Below, piece by piece: positions 41,635 through 49,893 of a stretch of 64,000 nt of DNA. Location of the stretch: assembly GCA_937895435.1 (NCBI GenBank), contig CALAXT010000042.1:1-64000 (forward strand). The letters are read 5' to 3'. The stretch's first letter is position 1; each line of letters begins with the position of its first letter. Source of the stretch: an uncultured Paracoccaceae bacterium. Its GTDB lineage: Bacteria; Pseudomonadota; Alphaproteobacteria; Rhodobacterales; Rhodobacteraceae. Position numbers and translations under genes: made by a program. The notes under the pieces are model-generated. The model was given only the letters and a program-made list of their open reading frames with translations. It was not told where the DNA came from and did no database searches.

Positions 41635-42687
41635 TTACGGGTGCGTGCGCATTTGGGCCAAATAGGCTTCGGCCAGATCGTCGGTCACGCGTGCAAAGCT
41701 GGGTGCAAAGCGTTGTGGTTCGGGGGCGGTAATGTGGCTGCCAATCCAGGCCAACAGGGCCAAGCGGCGTAACATCACAAAGGTGTCAAGCTCAGCCACA
41801 TCGCAATCGCTGAGCGCACGAATGTTGCGATAGCCTGTAACCCAAGCCGCTTTCAGCGCGCCCACCTGTGGGTGATCTTCCATAAAGCTGATCGCAGCGG
41901 CAAAGTCGTATAGAAACCATCCCAATCCACAATCATCAAAATCAATCAGTTGCGGACCCTCGGGCCCTATCAGCAAATTGGCCAGCCGCATATCGGCATG
42001 GATCAAGCCAAACCGCTCGGGGGCGGTGCCAAATGCATCCAGACGCGCGCAGATCAGATCTTGGGTTTGGGACAGCCGCGCAGCGATTGCGGGGGTGACG
42101 CCGGGGGCATCGCGCCAATGGCCCCATGTTGGGGTGCTGCCAAAAACTGCATCCAAGTCCCATCTCAGGCGCTCAAATTGACGTGGCCTGGGCCAGCCGA
42201 TCGCATGCAGATGCGTGCGAGCGGCCATTGCGCCCAAGGCCTGAAAGGCCGGACGCAGATCGTGATCGGGGGTGGGCTCATCACCTTGGATAAAGTGAAA
42301 CAGCACCAAATGGCGTTTGGTTGATTGGCCGGGCAGCACGGCCGTTTGGATGCGCGTACCATCGCGGCCAAGATAGGCGCGTGGCGCGCCCACGCCTCCG
42401 TTCAGGCTAAGATCTTCGGCCCAAAGCAGTTCGCATTCAATCGCGCGGCGGCTGTGATAATTTGGCCTGTGCACCCGCAAAATTGCGCGAAAGCCATCGG
42501 GTGCTTCAACCAAATAGGTCGTGTTTTCTGAAACATTGATCAGTCGCACCTTGGCCCCTGCAGGCAAATCCCACAACGCCAGCGCCCGCTGAACCATTGA
42601 TTCCAGTGCATCAAGGCTTGCGGTTTCAGGTGCAGGGGCTGTGCCAGTCGTGCCTGTGGGGGCGTGGGCGCTGGACTCTGGGGTCAT
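41635..42687 (-). CDS. Aminoglycoside phosphotransferase (APH)-fold kinase
   Basis: This 350-residue protein is a small-molecule kinase of the APH/choline kinase fold, similar to the homoserine kinase II or SrkA-like groups. The catalytic Brenner motif is HADMRLANLL (about residue 228), and the magnesium-binding motif is LIDFDDCGLGWFLYDFA (about 244). The first 25 residues are Thr/Ala/Pro-rich and may not be part of the fold. Its substrate is unknown; it is divergent from the HisD-like gene, which may be chance. Antibiotic resistance is not implied. Confidence 0.8.
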   Translation of the reverse strand: MTPESSAHAPTGTTGTAPAPETASLDALESMVQRALALWDLPAGAKVRLINVSENTTYLVEAPDGFRAILRVHRPNYHSRRAIECELLWAEDLSLNGGVGAPRAYLGRDGTRIQTAVLPGQSTKRHLVLFHFIQGDEPTPDHDLRPAFQALGAMAARTHLHAIGWPRPRQFERLRWDLDAVFGSTPTWGHWRDAPGVTPAIAARLSQTQDLICARLDAFGTAPERFGLIHADMRLANLLIGPEGPQLIDFDDCGLGWFLYDFAAAISFMEDHPQVGALKAAWVTGYRNIRALSDCDVAELDTFVMLRRLALLAWIGSHITAPEPQRFAPSFARVTDDLAEAYLAQMRTHP

Positions 42688-42822
42688 CTTGGGACTTTCT
42701 GCGGCGTTGGACTATGTCTGTGACATGTCTGTGGCGGTATTCGCAAGGGTGTGAACCCTCTCTTGAATGGGCGGGCAATATCGCGCAAAAAGCGACATCA
42801 ATCTTAAGGGTAAGGGCAGATT

Positions 42823-44133
42823 ATGGCGATCACGCATTTGAAATCGGGCAAGCCAGACGCAGATCGCGCCGAAGATGACGCCCGTGTGCGCGCTTCGGTC
42901 GAGGGGATTTTGGCCGATATTGAGGCCCGCGGTGATGTGGCCGTGCGCGAATTGGCGCAAAAGTTTGACGGCTATGCGCCAGAATCATTTCGCTTAAGCG
43001 AATCTGAAATTGCCGCTGCGATGCAAAAGGTCAGCACCCGCGATATGGAAGATATCCGCTTTGCCCAAACCCAAATTCGTCGGTTTGCCGAAGCCCAGCG
43101 TGCCAGCATGACGGATGTCGAGGTTGAGACCCTGCCCGGTGTGATCTTGGGCCATCGCAACATTCCGGTGCAATCGGTGGGCTGTTATGTGCCGGGTGGC
43201 AAGTTTCCGATGGTGGCCAGTGCCCATATGTCGGTGCTGACCGCATCAGTGGCAGGCGTGCCGCGCATTGCGGCCTCGGCCCCGCCGGTAAACGGTGCGC
43301 CGCATCCGGCCATTGTGGCCGCAATGCAGATGGGCGGTGCGCATGAGATTTATGTTTTGGGAGGCATCCAGGCGGTTGGGGCCATGGCTTTGGGCACCGC
43401 CTCAATTGCGCCAGTGCATATGCTGGTTGGGCCGGGCAATGCTTTTGTGGCCGAGGCCAAGCGGCAGTTGTTTGGCCGGGTAGGCATCGATCTTTTCGCG
43501 GGGCCAACCGAAACAATGCTGATTGCAGATGATACCGTTGATGCCGAAATCTGCGCCACGGATTTGTTGGGCCAGGCCGAACATGGCTACAACAGCCCCG
43601 CCTGTTTGATCACCAATTCCCGGCGTTTGGCCGAAGAGACATTGGCCGAAATTGATCGTCTGCTGAAAATTCTGCCCACCGCTGAAACGGCTGCGATCAG
43701 TTGGCGTGACTATGGTGATGTGATTTTGTGCGACAGTTATGATGAAATGTTGGCCGTTGCCAATGACATGGCTTATGAACATGTGCAGGTCATGACCGAT
43801 CGAGATGATTGGTTTTTAGAGCAGATGCACAGCTATGGCGCGCTTTTTTTGGGCCCCCGCACCAATGTTGCCAATGGTGATAAGGTGATCGGCACCAATC
43901 ACACCTTGCCCACGCGTCGCGCGGGGCGTTACACGGGCGGGCTTTGGGTTGGTAAGTTTCTGAAAACCCACAGCTATCAGCGGATCACCACAGATGAGGC
44001 CGCCGCACAGATAGGGGCCTATGGGTCGCGTTTGTGCATGCTTGAGGGTTTTGTGGGCCATGCGGAGCAGTGCAATGTGCGGGTGCGTCGCTATGGTGGC
44101 GGCAATGTGCCCTATGGTGAAGCGGCCAAGTGA
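42823..44133 (+). CDS. HisD-family dehydrogenase, sulfopropanediol dehydrogenase (HpsN)-like
   Basis: This protein of 436 residues is a histidinol dehydrogenase-family, NAD-dependent alcohol oxidoreductase. Zinc and catalytic positions are kept: [11 protein letters not shown] (Gln, His), AYEHVQV (Glu-His pair), GTNHTLPT and EGFVGHAEQ. However, the segment [20 protein letters not shown] is characteristic of non-histidine-pathway paralogues such as HpsN, which oxidises (R)-2,3-dihydroxypropane-1-sulfonate to sulfolactate in roseobacters. The next gene is a short-chain dehydrogenase, and no his genes are near. The HpsN call is inference from remembered family features. No membrane or signal segment is present. 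Confidence 0.72.
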   Translation: MAITHLKSGKPDADRAEDDARVRASVEGILADIEARGDVAVRELAQKFDGYAPESFRLSESEIAAAMQKVSTRDMEDIRFAQTQIRRFAEAQRASMTDVEVETLPGVILGHRNIPVQSVGCYVPGGKFPMVASAHMSVLTASVAGVPRIAASAPPVNGAPHPAIVAAMQMGGAHEIYVLGGIQAVGAMALGTASIAPVHMLVGPGNAFVAEAKRQLFGRVGIDLFAGPTETMLIADDTVDAEICATDLLGQAEHGYNSPACLITNSRRLAEETLAEIDRLLKILPTAETAAISWRDYGDVILCDSYDEMLAVANDMAYEHVQVMTDRDDWFLEQMHSYGALFLGPRTNVANGDKVIGTNHTLPTRRAGRYTGGLWVGKFLKTHSYQRITTDEAAAQIGAYGSRLCMLEGFVGHAEQCNVRVRRYGGGNVPYGEAAK

Positions 44134-44176
44134 GCCCCGCCCTTAACTCTCATTCTTTTTCACAGGAGCCCCGGCC

Positions 44177-44941
44177 ATGACCCTTCCTCGCACACCTTCG
44201 TTTCGTTTAGAGGGTCGGCGCGCGCTTGTTGCGGGTGCCTCATCGGGTATTGGTGCGGCGGCGGCGGTGGCCTTGGCCGAGGCGGGTGCTGATGTGACCT
44301 TGGCTGCGCGCAATCTTGATCGGCTAGAGGATATGGTGGCTGAATTCCACGCCAATGGCTGGCAGGCGCAGGCGCTTCGGTTGGATGTGGCCGACACGGT
44401 GACGACCGAGACCGCTGTGGCGGCCAATGGGCCGTTTGATATTTTGGTCAATTCTGCAGGGTTGGCCCGCCACAGTCCGGCCACAGAAACGACACCTGAG
44501 GATTTCGATGCGGTCGCTGATTTGAACGTTAAAGGGGCCTATTTTCTGACCCGCGCCGTGGCCAAAGGGCTGCTGGCGGCGGGCCTGCCTGGCAGTTTGA
44601 TCAATATCTCCAGCCAAATGGCGCATGTGGGGGGGCTGGATCGGGCGGTTTATTGTGCGACAAAACACGCGGTCGAGGGGTTTAGCAAAGCGATGGCGTT
44701 GGAATTTGGCCCGGCGCAAATTCGGGTGAATACGATCTGCCCCACCTTTATCCGCACCCCGCTGACGGAACCCACCTTTGGCAATCCCGAACGGATGGCG
44801 TGGGTGAAAGAGCGGATCAAACTGGGCCGGGTTGGTCAGGTCGAAGACATCATGGGGGCTGTGGTGTTTTTGGCATCAGATGCAGCTGGGCTGGTGACGG
44901 GCAGCGCACTGATGGTGGATGGCGGCTGGACAGCGGAATAA
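44177..44941 (+). CDS. Short-chain dehydrogenase/reductase (SDR)
   Basis: This classical SDR of 254 residues has the cofactor motif GASSGIG (about 20-26), NSAGLA near 92, the catalytic serine in NISSQMAHVGG, and the YCATK catalytic Tyr-Lys pair at about 158-162. It lies 43 bases after the HisD-family gene on the same strand. HpsO/HpsP in the dihydroxypropanesulfonate pathway are dehydrogenases of this general kind, which suits an epimerising pair, but the substrate is unproven. Carbonyl or sugar-alcohol oxidation is equally possible. Confidence 0.85.
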   Translation: MTLPRTPSFRLEGRRALVAGASSGIGAAAAVALAEAGADVTLAARNLDRLEDMVAEFHANGWQAQALRLDVADTVTTETAVAANGPFDILVNSAGLARHSPATETTPEDFDAVADLNVKGAYFLTRAVAKGLLAAGLPGSLINISSQMAHVGGLDRAVYCATKHAVEGFSKAMALEFGPAQIRVNTICPTFIRTPLTEPTFGNPERMAWVKERIKLGRVGQVEDIMGAVVFLASDAAGLVTGSALMVDGGWTAE

Positions 44942-44944
44942 CGC

Positions 44945-46630
44945 TTATTGCCCGCGGGGGGCGGCCATGGGATGGGCGCGCGCCAGCAGCACCACCGCAC
45001 ACATGCCAACCAGCATCACCAACAGCGCCGCAGGTGCGGCCTGTGTCAGGTTTTCCAAACTGGCTTTTTCATGCACGCGGGTGGCCAGCGTGTCATAGTT
45101 AAACGGACGCAGCAGCAGGGTTGCGGGCAGCTCTTTGGTTGCATCAACAAAGACCAACAGCAGCGCTGTGCCAACTGATCCGCGCATCAACGGCAAATAT
45201 ATCTGCGATAAGGTCGCTGCCCGGTCGCGCCCCAACGAGCGCGCAGCCATTGGCAGGCTTGGAGAAATGCGGCCAAACGCGCTGTCAACCGCGCCTTGTG
45301 CAATGCCAAAAAACCGCACCATATAGGCGAGAACGATTGTGGCTGCGGTGCCCGTCAGCATCAAGCCAGGATCCCAGCCTGTCAGCCCCAGCACCCCGTC
45401 TGCTAACCAATTGTCAAAATGCGCCAACGGGATCAAAAGCCCCACGGCCAGCACTGCACCCGGGGCGGCATAGCCAAGCGTTGTCAGTGGCAAAAGCATT
45501 TGAGGCAACCGCCCCGCTGTCAGCCGCACGCCGTAGACCATCACAAGCGCGGCCGCTACGGTCAAAATTGCCGCGGCGCCAGCAGTGGTGGCTGTATGCA
45601 AAAGGGCCCGCATCAAACCGGCATCCAACCAAGAGGTGGGCGCGGCCAGCGCGTGGCCCAGCATCACCATGACCGGCAACACAAACCCAATCAAGGGTGG
45701 CACCAGACAGATGAACAGCACCAAAAGGGCTCGGCCTCCGTGCAGCTGGGTCGGCAAAACTGGGCGGCTGTTGCGGGCTGGTTGGTAATAGCGCTGACGC
45801 TTGCGGCTGGCACGTTCCACCATCACCAAAACCAAGATCACCGCCAAAAGCACCACTGCCAACTGCGCCGCCCCACCCGCATTGCCCGCTGACAGCCAAA
45901 CGCTGAAAATACCGCTGGTCAGGGTTTGAATGCCAAAATAGGTGACAACGCCGTAGTCATTGACCGTTTCCATCATTGCCAGCGCCGCTCCGGCGGCAAT
46001 AGCCGGGCGCGCCAGCGGCAGGCCCACCCGCCAAAACAGCCCCCACGGCCCACTGCCCAAAGCCCGCGCCACCTCATAGGCCGAGGCGGGTTGCTCGCGC
46101 AGCGCGCTGCGGGTCAGAAGATAGGCATAGGGATAAAGCGCCGCGCTCAGCACCAAAATCGCAAATCCGCGTGCGCGCACAGTCGGAAACCAATAGTCGC
46201 GCGCACTGCTCCAGCCAAATGTGTCGCGCAGGGCGGTTTGCACAGGGCCGGAATATTGCAAAAAATCAACCAGCGCATAGGCCCCGACATAGGCAGGCAT
46301 CGCCAGAGGCGCCAGCAGCAGCACATGCGCCAATCCTGCGCCCGGAAACCGATAGAGCGTGGTCAACCACGCAGCCCCAGCGCCAACGCTGGCTGACAAC
46401 ACGCCAACACCCGTCATCAAAATCAAGGTATTGGCCATGTAGCGTGGCAGCGAAGTTGCCATCAAATGCGGCCAGATGTTTTCTGTGGGCCAAAACGCCA
46501 TAAACAGCACCGACAAGATCGGTGCGAACACCAGCACCGCAATCCCCAGCGCACCCATCGACCACAGATCCACCCGCACCGAGAGGCGCGTTTTGCTGGG
46601 GCCGGTTGCAGCTTGTGGGTTGTTTGGCAT
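44945..46630 (-). CDS. Iron(III)-type ABC transporter permease (FbpB/AfuB-like)
   Basis: The protein has 561 residues and is a duplicated permease: two copies of six membrane segments, each with an EAA-type loop (EVARALGSGPWGLFWRVGLP near residue 190 and MAARSLGRDRAATLSQIYLP near 480). This is the layout of ferric-iron permeases such as FbpB. Binding protein and ATPase genes are not in the window, so it must work with distant subunits or is an orphan. Its 3' end faces the convergent SDR gene. Confidence 0.87.
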   Translation of the reverse strand: MPNNPQAATGPSKTRLSVRVDLWSMGALGIAVLVFAPILSVLFMAFWPTENIWPHLMATSLPRYMANTLILMTGVGVLSASVGAGAAWLTTLYRFPGAGLAHVLLLAPLAMPAYVGAYALVDFLQYSGPVQTALRDTFGWSSARDYWFPTVRARGFAILVLSAALYPYAYLLTRSALREQPASAYEVARALGSGPWGLFWRVGLPLARPAIAAGAALAMMETVNDYGVVTYFGIQTLTSGIFSVWLSAGNAGGAAQLAVVLLAVILVLVMVERASRKRQRYYQPARNSRPVLPTQLHGGRALLVLFICLVPPLIGFVLPVMVMLGHALAAPTSWLDAGLMRALLHTATTAGAAAILTVAAALVMVYGVRLTAGRLPQMLLPLTTLGYAAPGAVLAVGLLIPLAHFDNWLADGVLGLTGWDPGLMLTGTAATIVLAYMVRFFGIAQGAVDSAFGRISPSLPMAARSLGRDRAATLSQIYLPLMRGSVGTALLLVFVDATKELPATLLLRPFNYDTLATRVHEKASLENLTQAAPAALLVMLVGMCAVVLLARAHPMAAPRGQ

Positions 46631-46652
46631 GGGCGCGTGCGCTTTCAGTGGC

Positions 46653-46913
46653 TTAGTTCATGCCAAGGGCGGCTTTGTAAAGTTCAAGGATGGTTTCTTC
46701 TTCGGCCAGATCATCCGCATCGCGTTTGCGCAGGGCAATCAGCTTACGCAGGATCTTGGCGTCATAACCACGGCCTTTGGCCTCGGCCATCACCTCTTTT
46801 TGTTGATCGACGATATCGCGCTTTTCGGCCTCGAGCTGTTCGTAGCGTTCGATGAACTGGCGCAGTTCTTCTGCGGTGACGTTATAGGCGGCATCTGAAA
46901 CGACATCGGTCAT
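46653..46913 (-). CDS. gapR: GapR family DNA-binding protein (DUF2312)
   Basis: This 86-residue protein is a strongly charged coiled-coil (LRQFIERYEQLEAEKRDIVDQQ in the first half, split here; KGRGYDAKILRKLIALRKRD in the second). This is the GapR family of nucleoid-associated proteins, which in Caulobacter bind overtwisted DNA and support replication. The ATG at 46913 (MTDVVSDA) is preferred over the ATG four codons earlier. It stands alone between the iron permease and a small membrane-protein gene. Confidence 0.9.
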   Translation of the reverse strand: MTDVVSDAAYNVTAEELRQFIERYEQLEAEKRDIVDQQKEVMAEAKGRGYDAKILRKLIALRKRDADDLAEEETILELYKAALGMN

Positions 46914-47052
46914 GGGATCTCTCATTTTGTGAAGCTTGTGCGGTGGTATCGTTCTGGGCGGTATGGATCAAGGGGCGGGTTGCCTCGGGCTTGGGTCTGT
47001 TTTAGGGCAGGGGCTGATCTTTCATTCATTCGTGCAGCAAGGAGAGTGCGAG

Positions 47053-47274
47053 ATGGTGGCGACATGGCTTATTTGGGGTGGGGCTGCGCTGACGCTTGCG
47101 GGCATTGGTCTGTTGGTTTGGTGTGTGCTGCGCGTGTTGGCGGCCCGCCGCGCAGGGCTTGAAGATCAAGAGATGCGCGCGCGGATGCAAAAGGCCGTCA
47201 CTTTGAATTTGCTGGCCCTGTTTGTATCCTGCATTGGGCTGATGATGGTTATTCTGGGCATCTTCTTGGGCTGA
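47053..47274 (+). CDS. Small two-helix membrane protein, uncharacterised
   Basis: This 73-residue protein has two membrane helices (WLIWGGAALTLAGIGLLVWCVL and LLALFVSCIGLMMVILGIFL, each read as one segment) joined by a charged linker (RRAGLEDQEMRARMQKA). The ATG at 47053 follows AAGGAGAG and is preferred to the upstream in-frame start. I do not recognise a family. It lies in the gap between divergent gapR and the convergent dehydrogenase gene. Confidence 0.7.
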   Translation: MVATWLIWGGAALTLAGIGLLVWCVLRVLAARRAGLEDQEMRARMQKAVTLNLLALFVSCIGLMMVILGIFLG

Positions 47275-47306
47275 TGCTTGGGGCGGGTTGGCGCAAAATG
47301 CGGCCC

Positions 47307-48293
47307 TTACAGCATGCCGGGTAAAACCTGATCCGGTGGGCGGTGGCCATCGGCGAACGTTTTGATATTGATGATCACCTTCTCACCCATTTCAACGCGC
47401 CCCTCAAGCGTCGCCGACCCCATATGCGGCAACAGCGCCACATTCGGCAGCTCGCGCAGGCGGGGGTTTACCTCAGGGCCGCGTTCAAAAACATCAAGAC
47501 CTGCGCCTGCGATTTCGCCCGCGCGCAGCATGCGTGTCAGCGCATTTTCATCAATCACTTCGCCGCGCGATGTGTTCACAATGACGGCGCTGGGTTTCAT
47601 CAGTTTAAGCCTGCGCGCATTCATCAGGTGAAAGGTCGAGGGCGTGTGTGGGCAGTTCACCGATAAAATATCCATCCTTGCCACCATCTGATCGAGGCTT
47701 TCCCACCACGTCGCTTCCAGCTCGCCCTCAACCTCGGGGCGCAGCCGGCGGCGGTTGTGATAGTGGATCTGCATGCCGAATGCGCGCGCCCGGCGGGCCA
47801 CCGCCTGGCCAATTCGACCCATTCCCAAAATACCCAGACGTCGGCCAGACAGACGCCCCCCCAAAAGCGCCATGGGGGACCATCCGGCCCACTGGCCATC
47901 TTGCATCATTGCAAGGCCCTCGGGGATGCGGCGCGTGACGGCCAAAATAAGCGCCAGCACCATATCTGCTGTGTCATCGGTCACAACACCGGGGGTGTTT
48001 GAGACCAGCACACCACGGCTGCGCGCCGATGCGACATCAATATGATCAACCCCTGCGCCATAATTGGCGATCAGCTTTAGCTTGTCACCCGCTTGCGCCA
48101 ACAACGCAGAATCGATTTGATCGGTGATGGTTGGCACCAGCACATCGGCCCGGCGCATTGCAGCCGCCAGTTCATCCCGGCTCATTGCGGTGTCAGGATC
48201 GCGCAGATCGACGTTGAACAGTTCTTTCATGCGGGTTTCCACAACATCGGGCAACCGCCGTGTAACGACAACTGTCAGTTTTTGCGATGGCAT
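47307..48293 (-). CDS. D-2-hydroxyacid dehydrogenase (glyoxylate/hydroxypyruvate reductase type)
   Basis: The product of 328 residues is an NAD(P)H-dependent 2-hydroxyacid dehydrogenase. The Rossmann motif is GMGRIGQA (about residues 154-161), the catalytic Arg is in NTSRGEV, and the catalytic His in LLPHMGSATLE near the C-terminus. YGAGVDHIDV near residue 79 is the conserved substrate-binding loop. The enzyme most likely reduces glyoxylate or hydroxypyruvate in the cytoplasm; other 2-oxo acids are possible. Confidence 0.9.
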   Translation of the reverse strand: MPSQKLTVVVTRRLPDVVETRMKELFNVDLRDPDTAMSRDELAAAMRRADVLVPTITDQIDSALLAQAGDKLKLIANYGAGVDHIDVASARSRGVLVSNTPGVVTDDTADMVLALILAVTRRIPEGLAMMQDGQWAGWSPMALLGGRLSGRRLGILGMGRIGQAVARRARAFGMQIHYHNRRRLRPEVEGELEATWWESLDQMVARMDILSVNCPHTPSTFHLMNARRLKLMKPSAVIVNTSRGEVIDENALTRMLRAGEIAGAGLDVFERGPEVNPRLRELPNVALLPHMGSATLEGRVEMGEKVIINIKTFADGHRPPDQVLPGML

Positions 48294-48415
48294 CCGTTTT
48301 CTCCCTTGGGTTCAAAAGGCATCACCCCTGAGCACAAATTGCCGGATTGAGGGTGCGGGCACAAGCGCTGGGTGCTAAGATTACGAAAAGCAGCAGATGA
48401 TGGAATGGGCATCAG

Positions 48416-48949
48416 ATGGGATATCGGGCAATTTGCGCCGCATGTATGCTGGGGGTGCTGGTCGGGGGGATGCCTGCCGCACTTGTACATGCAGATGCGG
48501 CGGCCGTTTTGGCCGCGCCGACGCGGGGGGTTGTAACCAACCTGCCGTTGCCGCGGTTTGTGTCGTTAAAAGGCAGTGATGGCAACGCTCGCCGCGGGCC
48601 GGGGCTGTCGCACCGAATTGATTGGGTTTTTACCCGCCGAGGCATGCCGTTGCAGATTGTGGCCGAATTTGAAAATTGGCGCCGGGTGGTTGATAAAGAT
48701 GGCGAGGGTGGCTGGGTGCATTACACGCTTTTGTCAGGCGCGCGCAGTGTTTTGGTACAAGCTGATATGGCCGATTTGCATGTCACCCCAAGCGATGCGG
48801 CCCAAATTATTGCCCGCTTTGAAGCGGGGGTGATTGCCCAGGTTCAGGAATGCACACCAGATTGGTGTCGCATTTCATCGGGCGGATACAAAGGCTGGGT
48901 GAAAAAAACTGCGCTTTGGGGCGTTGGGCCTGCGGAAATTTTGGATTAG
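48416..48949 (+). CDS. Secreted SH3-domain protein
   Basis: This 177-residue protein has a Sec signal peptide (MGYRAICAACMLGVLVGG) and two bacterial SH3-like repeats: SDGNARRGPGLSHRIDWVF...WRRVVDKDGEGGWVHYTLL and a second ending WCRISSGGYKGWVKKTALWG. Bacterial SH3 domains bind cell-wall peptides or serve in envelope stress. It is followed 14 bases later by a cation-efflux gene, but a functional link is not evident. Confidence 0.82.
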   Translation: MGYRAICAACMLGVLVGGMPAALVHADAAAVLAAPTRGVVTNLPLPRFVSLKGSDGNARRGPGLSHRIDWVFTRRGMPLQIVAEFENWRRVVDKDGEGGWVHYTLLSGARSVLVQADMADLHVTPSDAAQIIARFEAGVIAQVQECTPDWCRISSGGYKGWVKKTALWGVGPAEILD

Positions 48950-48963
48950 GGGGCGCGCTGCGC

Positions 48964-49878
48964 GTGGCACAGAAAAATGGTCAGGGCCTCCCAAATGTGG
49001 GAGAGACGTTGCGTCTGAACCTGTCGGCGGGGGCGGCATCGGTTTTGGTGGCAGCGGTGTTGGTTGCGTTGAAACTGTGGGCGTTGGGGCAGACAGGTGC
49101 CCTGTCGGTTGCGGCGTCTTTGGCCGACTCGGGGATGGATGCGATGGTCTCATTAGCGGGGCTTATGGCCATTGTTTATGCCGCCCGCCCGCCTGATGAC
49201 GATCACCATTTTGGCCATACCTCGATCGAAGATCTGACATCGCTTGCCCAAGCGCTGTTTATTTTACTGTCAGGTGGTGTGATTGCTGTTTTGGCGATTG
49301 AGCGGCTGTTGCACCCCCAAATTGGCGCATTGGCCCAAGAGCCGCGTGGCATTGTTGTAATGGTGATTTCCATTGTGCTGACGTTGGGGCTGGTCATTTG
49401 GCAGCGCCGAGTGGCGGCGCGCACGGGCAACAAAGTCGTGCGGGCAGATTCGCTGCATTATATTGGCGATCTTTTGCCCAATTTGGGGGCGATTTTATCG
49501 CTTTGGGCGTCGGCGCGGTTTGGCGTGGGGCAAATTGATTCGGTCGTGGCGCTGGTGGCGGCTTTTGTGTTGGTGTTGGGCGCGCTGCGGATCGGTAAGG
49601 GTGCGTGGGACGCGCTGATGGATCGGCAGGCAGATCCAGCGATTATCACAGCTATTGCCGCTTTGGCCGCAGATTGGCCCGGTGTTCGCGGCTATCACGA
49701 TCTGAAAACGCGCACGGCTGGCAGCCGGGTGTTTGTGGTGCTGCACATCGAATTGGATGGTGGGCAAACCCTGCGTGAGGCCCACGCCACGGGCGCGGCG
49801 CTGCGGGCGGCCATTTTACAAGCCTATCCGCAAACCGATGTGGTCATTCACAAAGATGTTGCCCAAAATCAGGCGTAA
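48964..49878 (+). CDS. Cation diffusion facilitator (CDF) metal exporter
   Basis: The product of about 304 residues is a divalent-metal/proton antiporter in the inner membrane. Membrane helix 2 has SLADSGMDAM with the metal-site aspartates, the loop has PPDDDHHFGHTSIEDL, and a cytoplasmic C-terminal domain follows (GVRGYHDLKTRTAGSRVFVVLHIELDGG, in two parts). FieF/ZitB-type proteins export Zn2+ or Fe2+. The GTG at 48964 is chosen because it starts right after the SH3 gene and begins the conserved helix; no better ATG is seen. Confidence 0.85.
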   Translation: MAQKNGQGLPNVGETLRLNLSAGAASVLVAAVLVALKLWALGQTGALSVAASLADSGMDAMVSLAGLMAIVYAARPPDDDHHFGHTSIEDLTSLAQALFILLSGGVIAVLAIERLLHPQIGALAQEPRGIVVMVISIVLTLGLVIWQRRVAARTGNKVVRADSLHYIGDLLPNLGAILSLWASARFGVGQIDSVVALVAAFVLVLGALRIGKGAWDALMDRQADPAIITAIAALAADWPGVRGYHDLKTRTAGSRVFVVLHIELDGGQTLREAHATGAALRAAILQAYPQTDVVIHKDVAQNQA

Positions 49879-49893
49879 TTGGAACGACGGCGT

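Noticed and set aside
41635-42687. Aminoglycoside resistance gene
   Set aside because: Only the general APH kinase fold is visible; the fold is shared with choline and homoserine kinases, and nothing points to an antibiotic substrate.
42823-44133. Histidinol dehydrogenase of histidine biosynthesis (hisD)
   Set aside because: The sequence around the glycine-rich [16 protein letters not shown] segment and the SDR neighbour point to a non-histidine paralogue; no other his gene is close.
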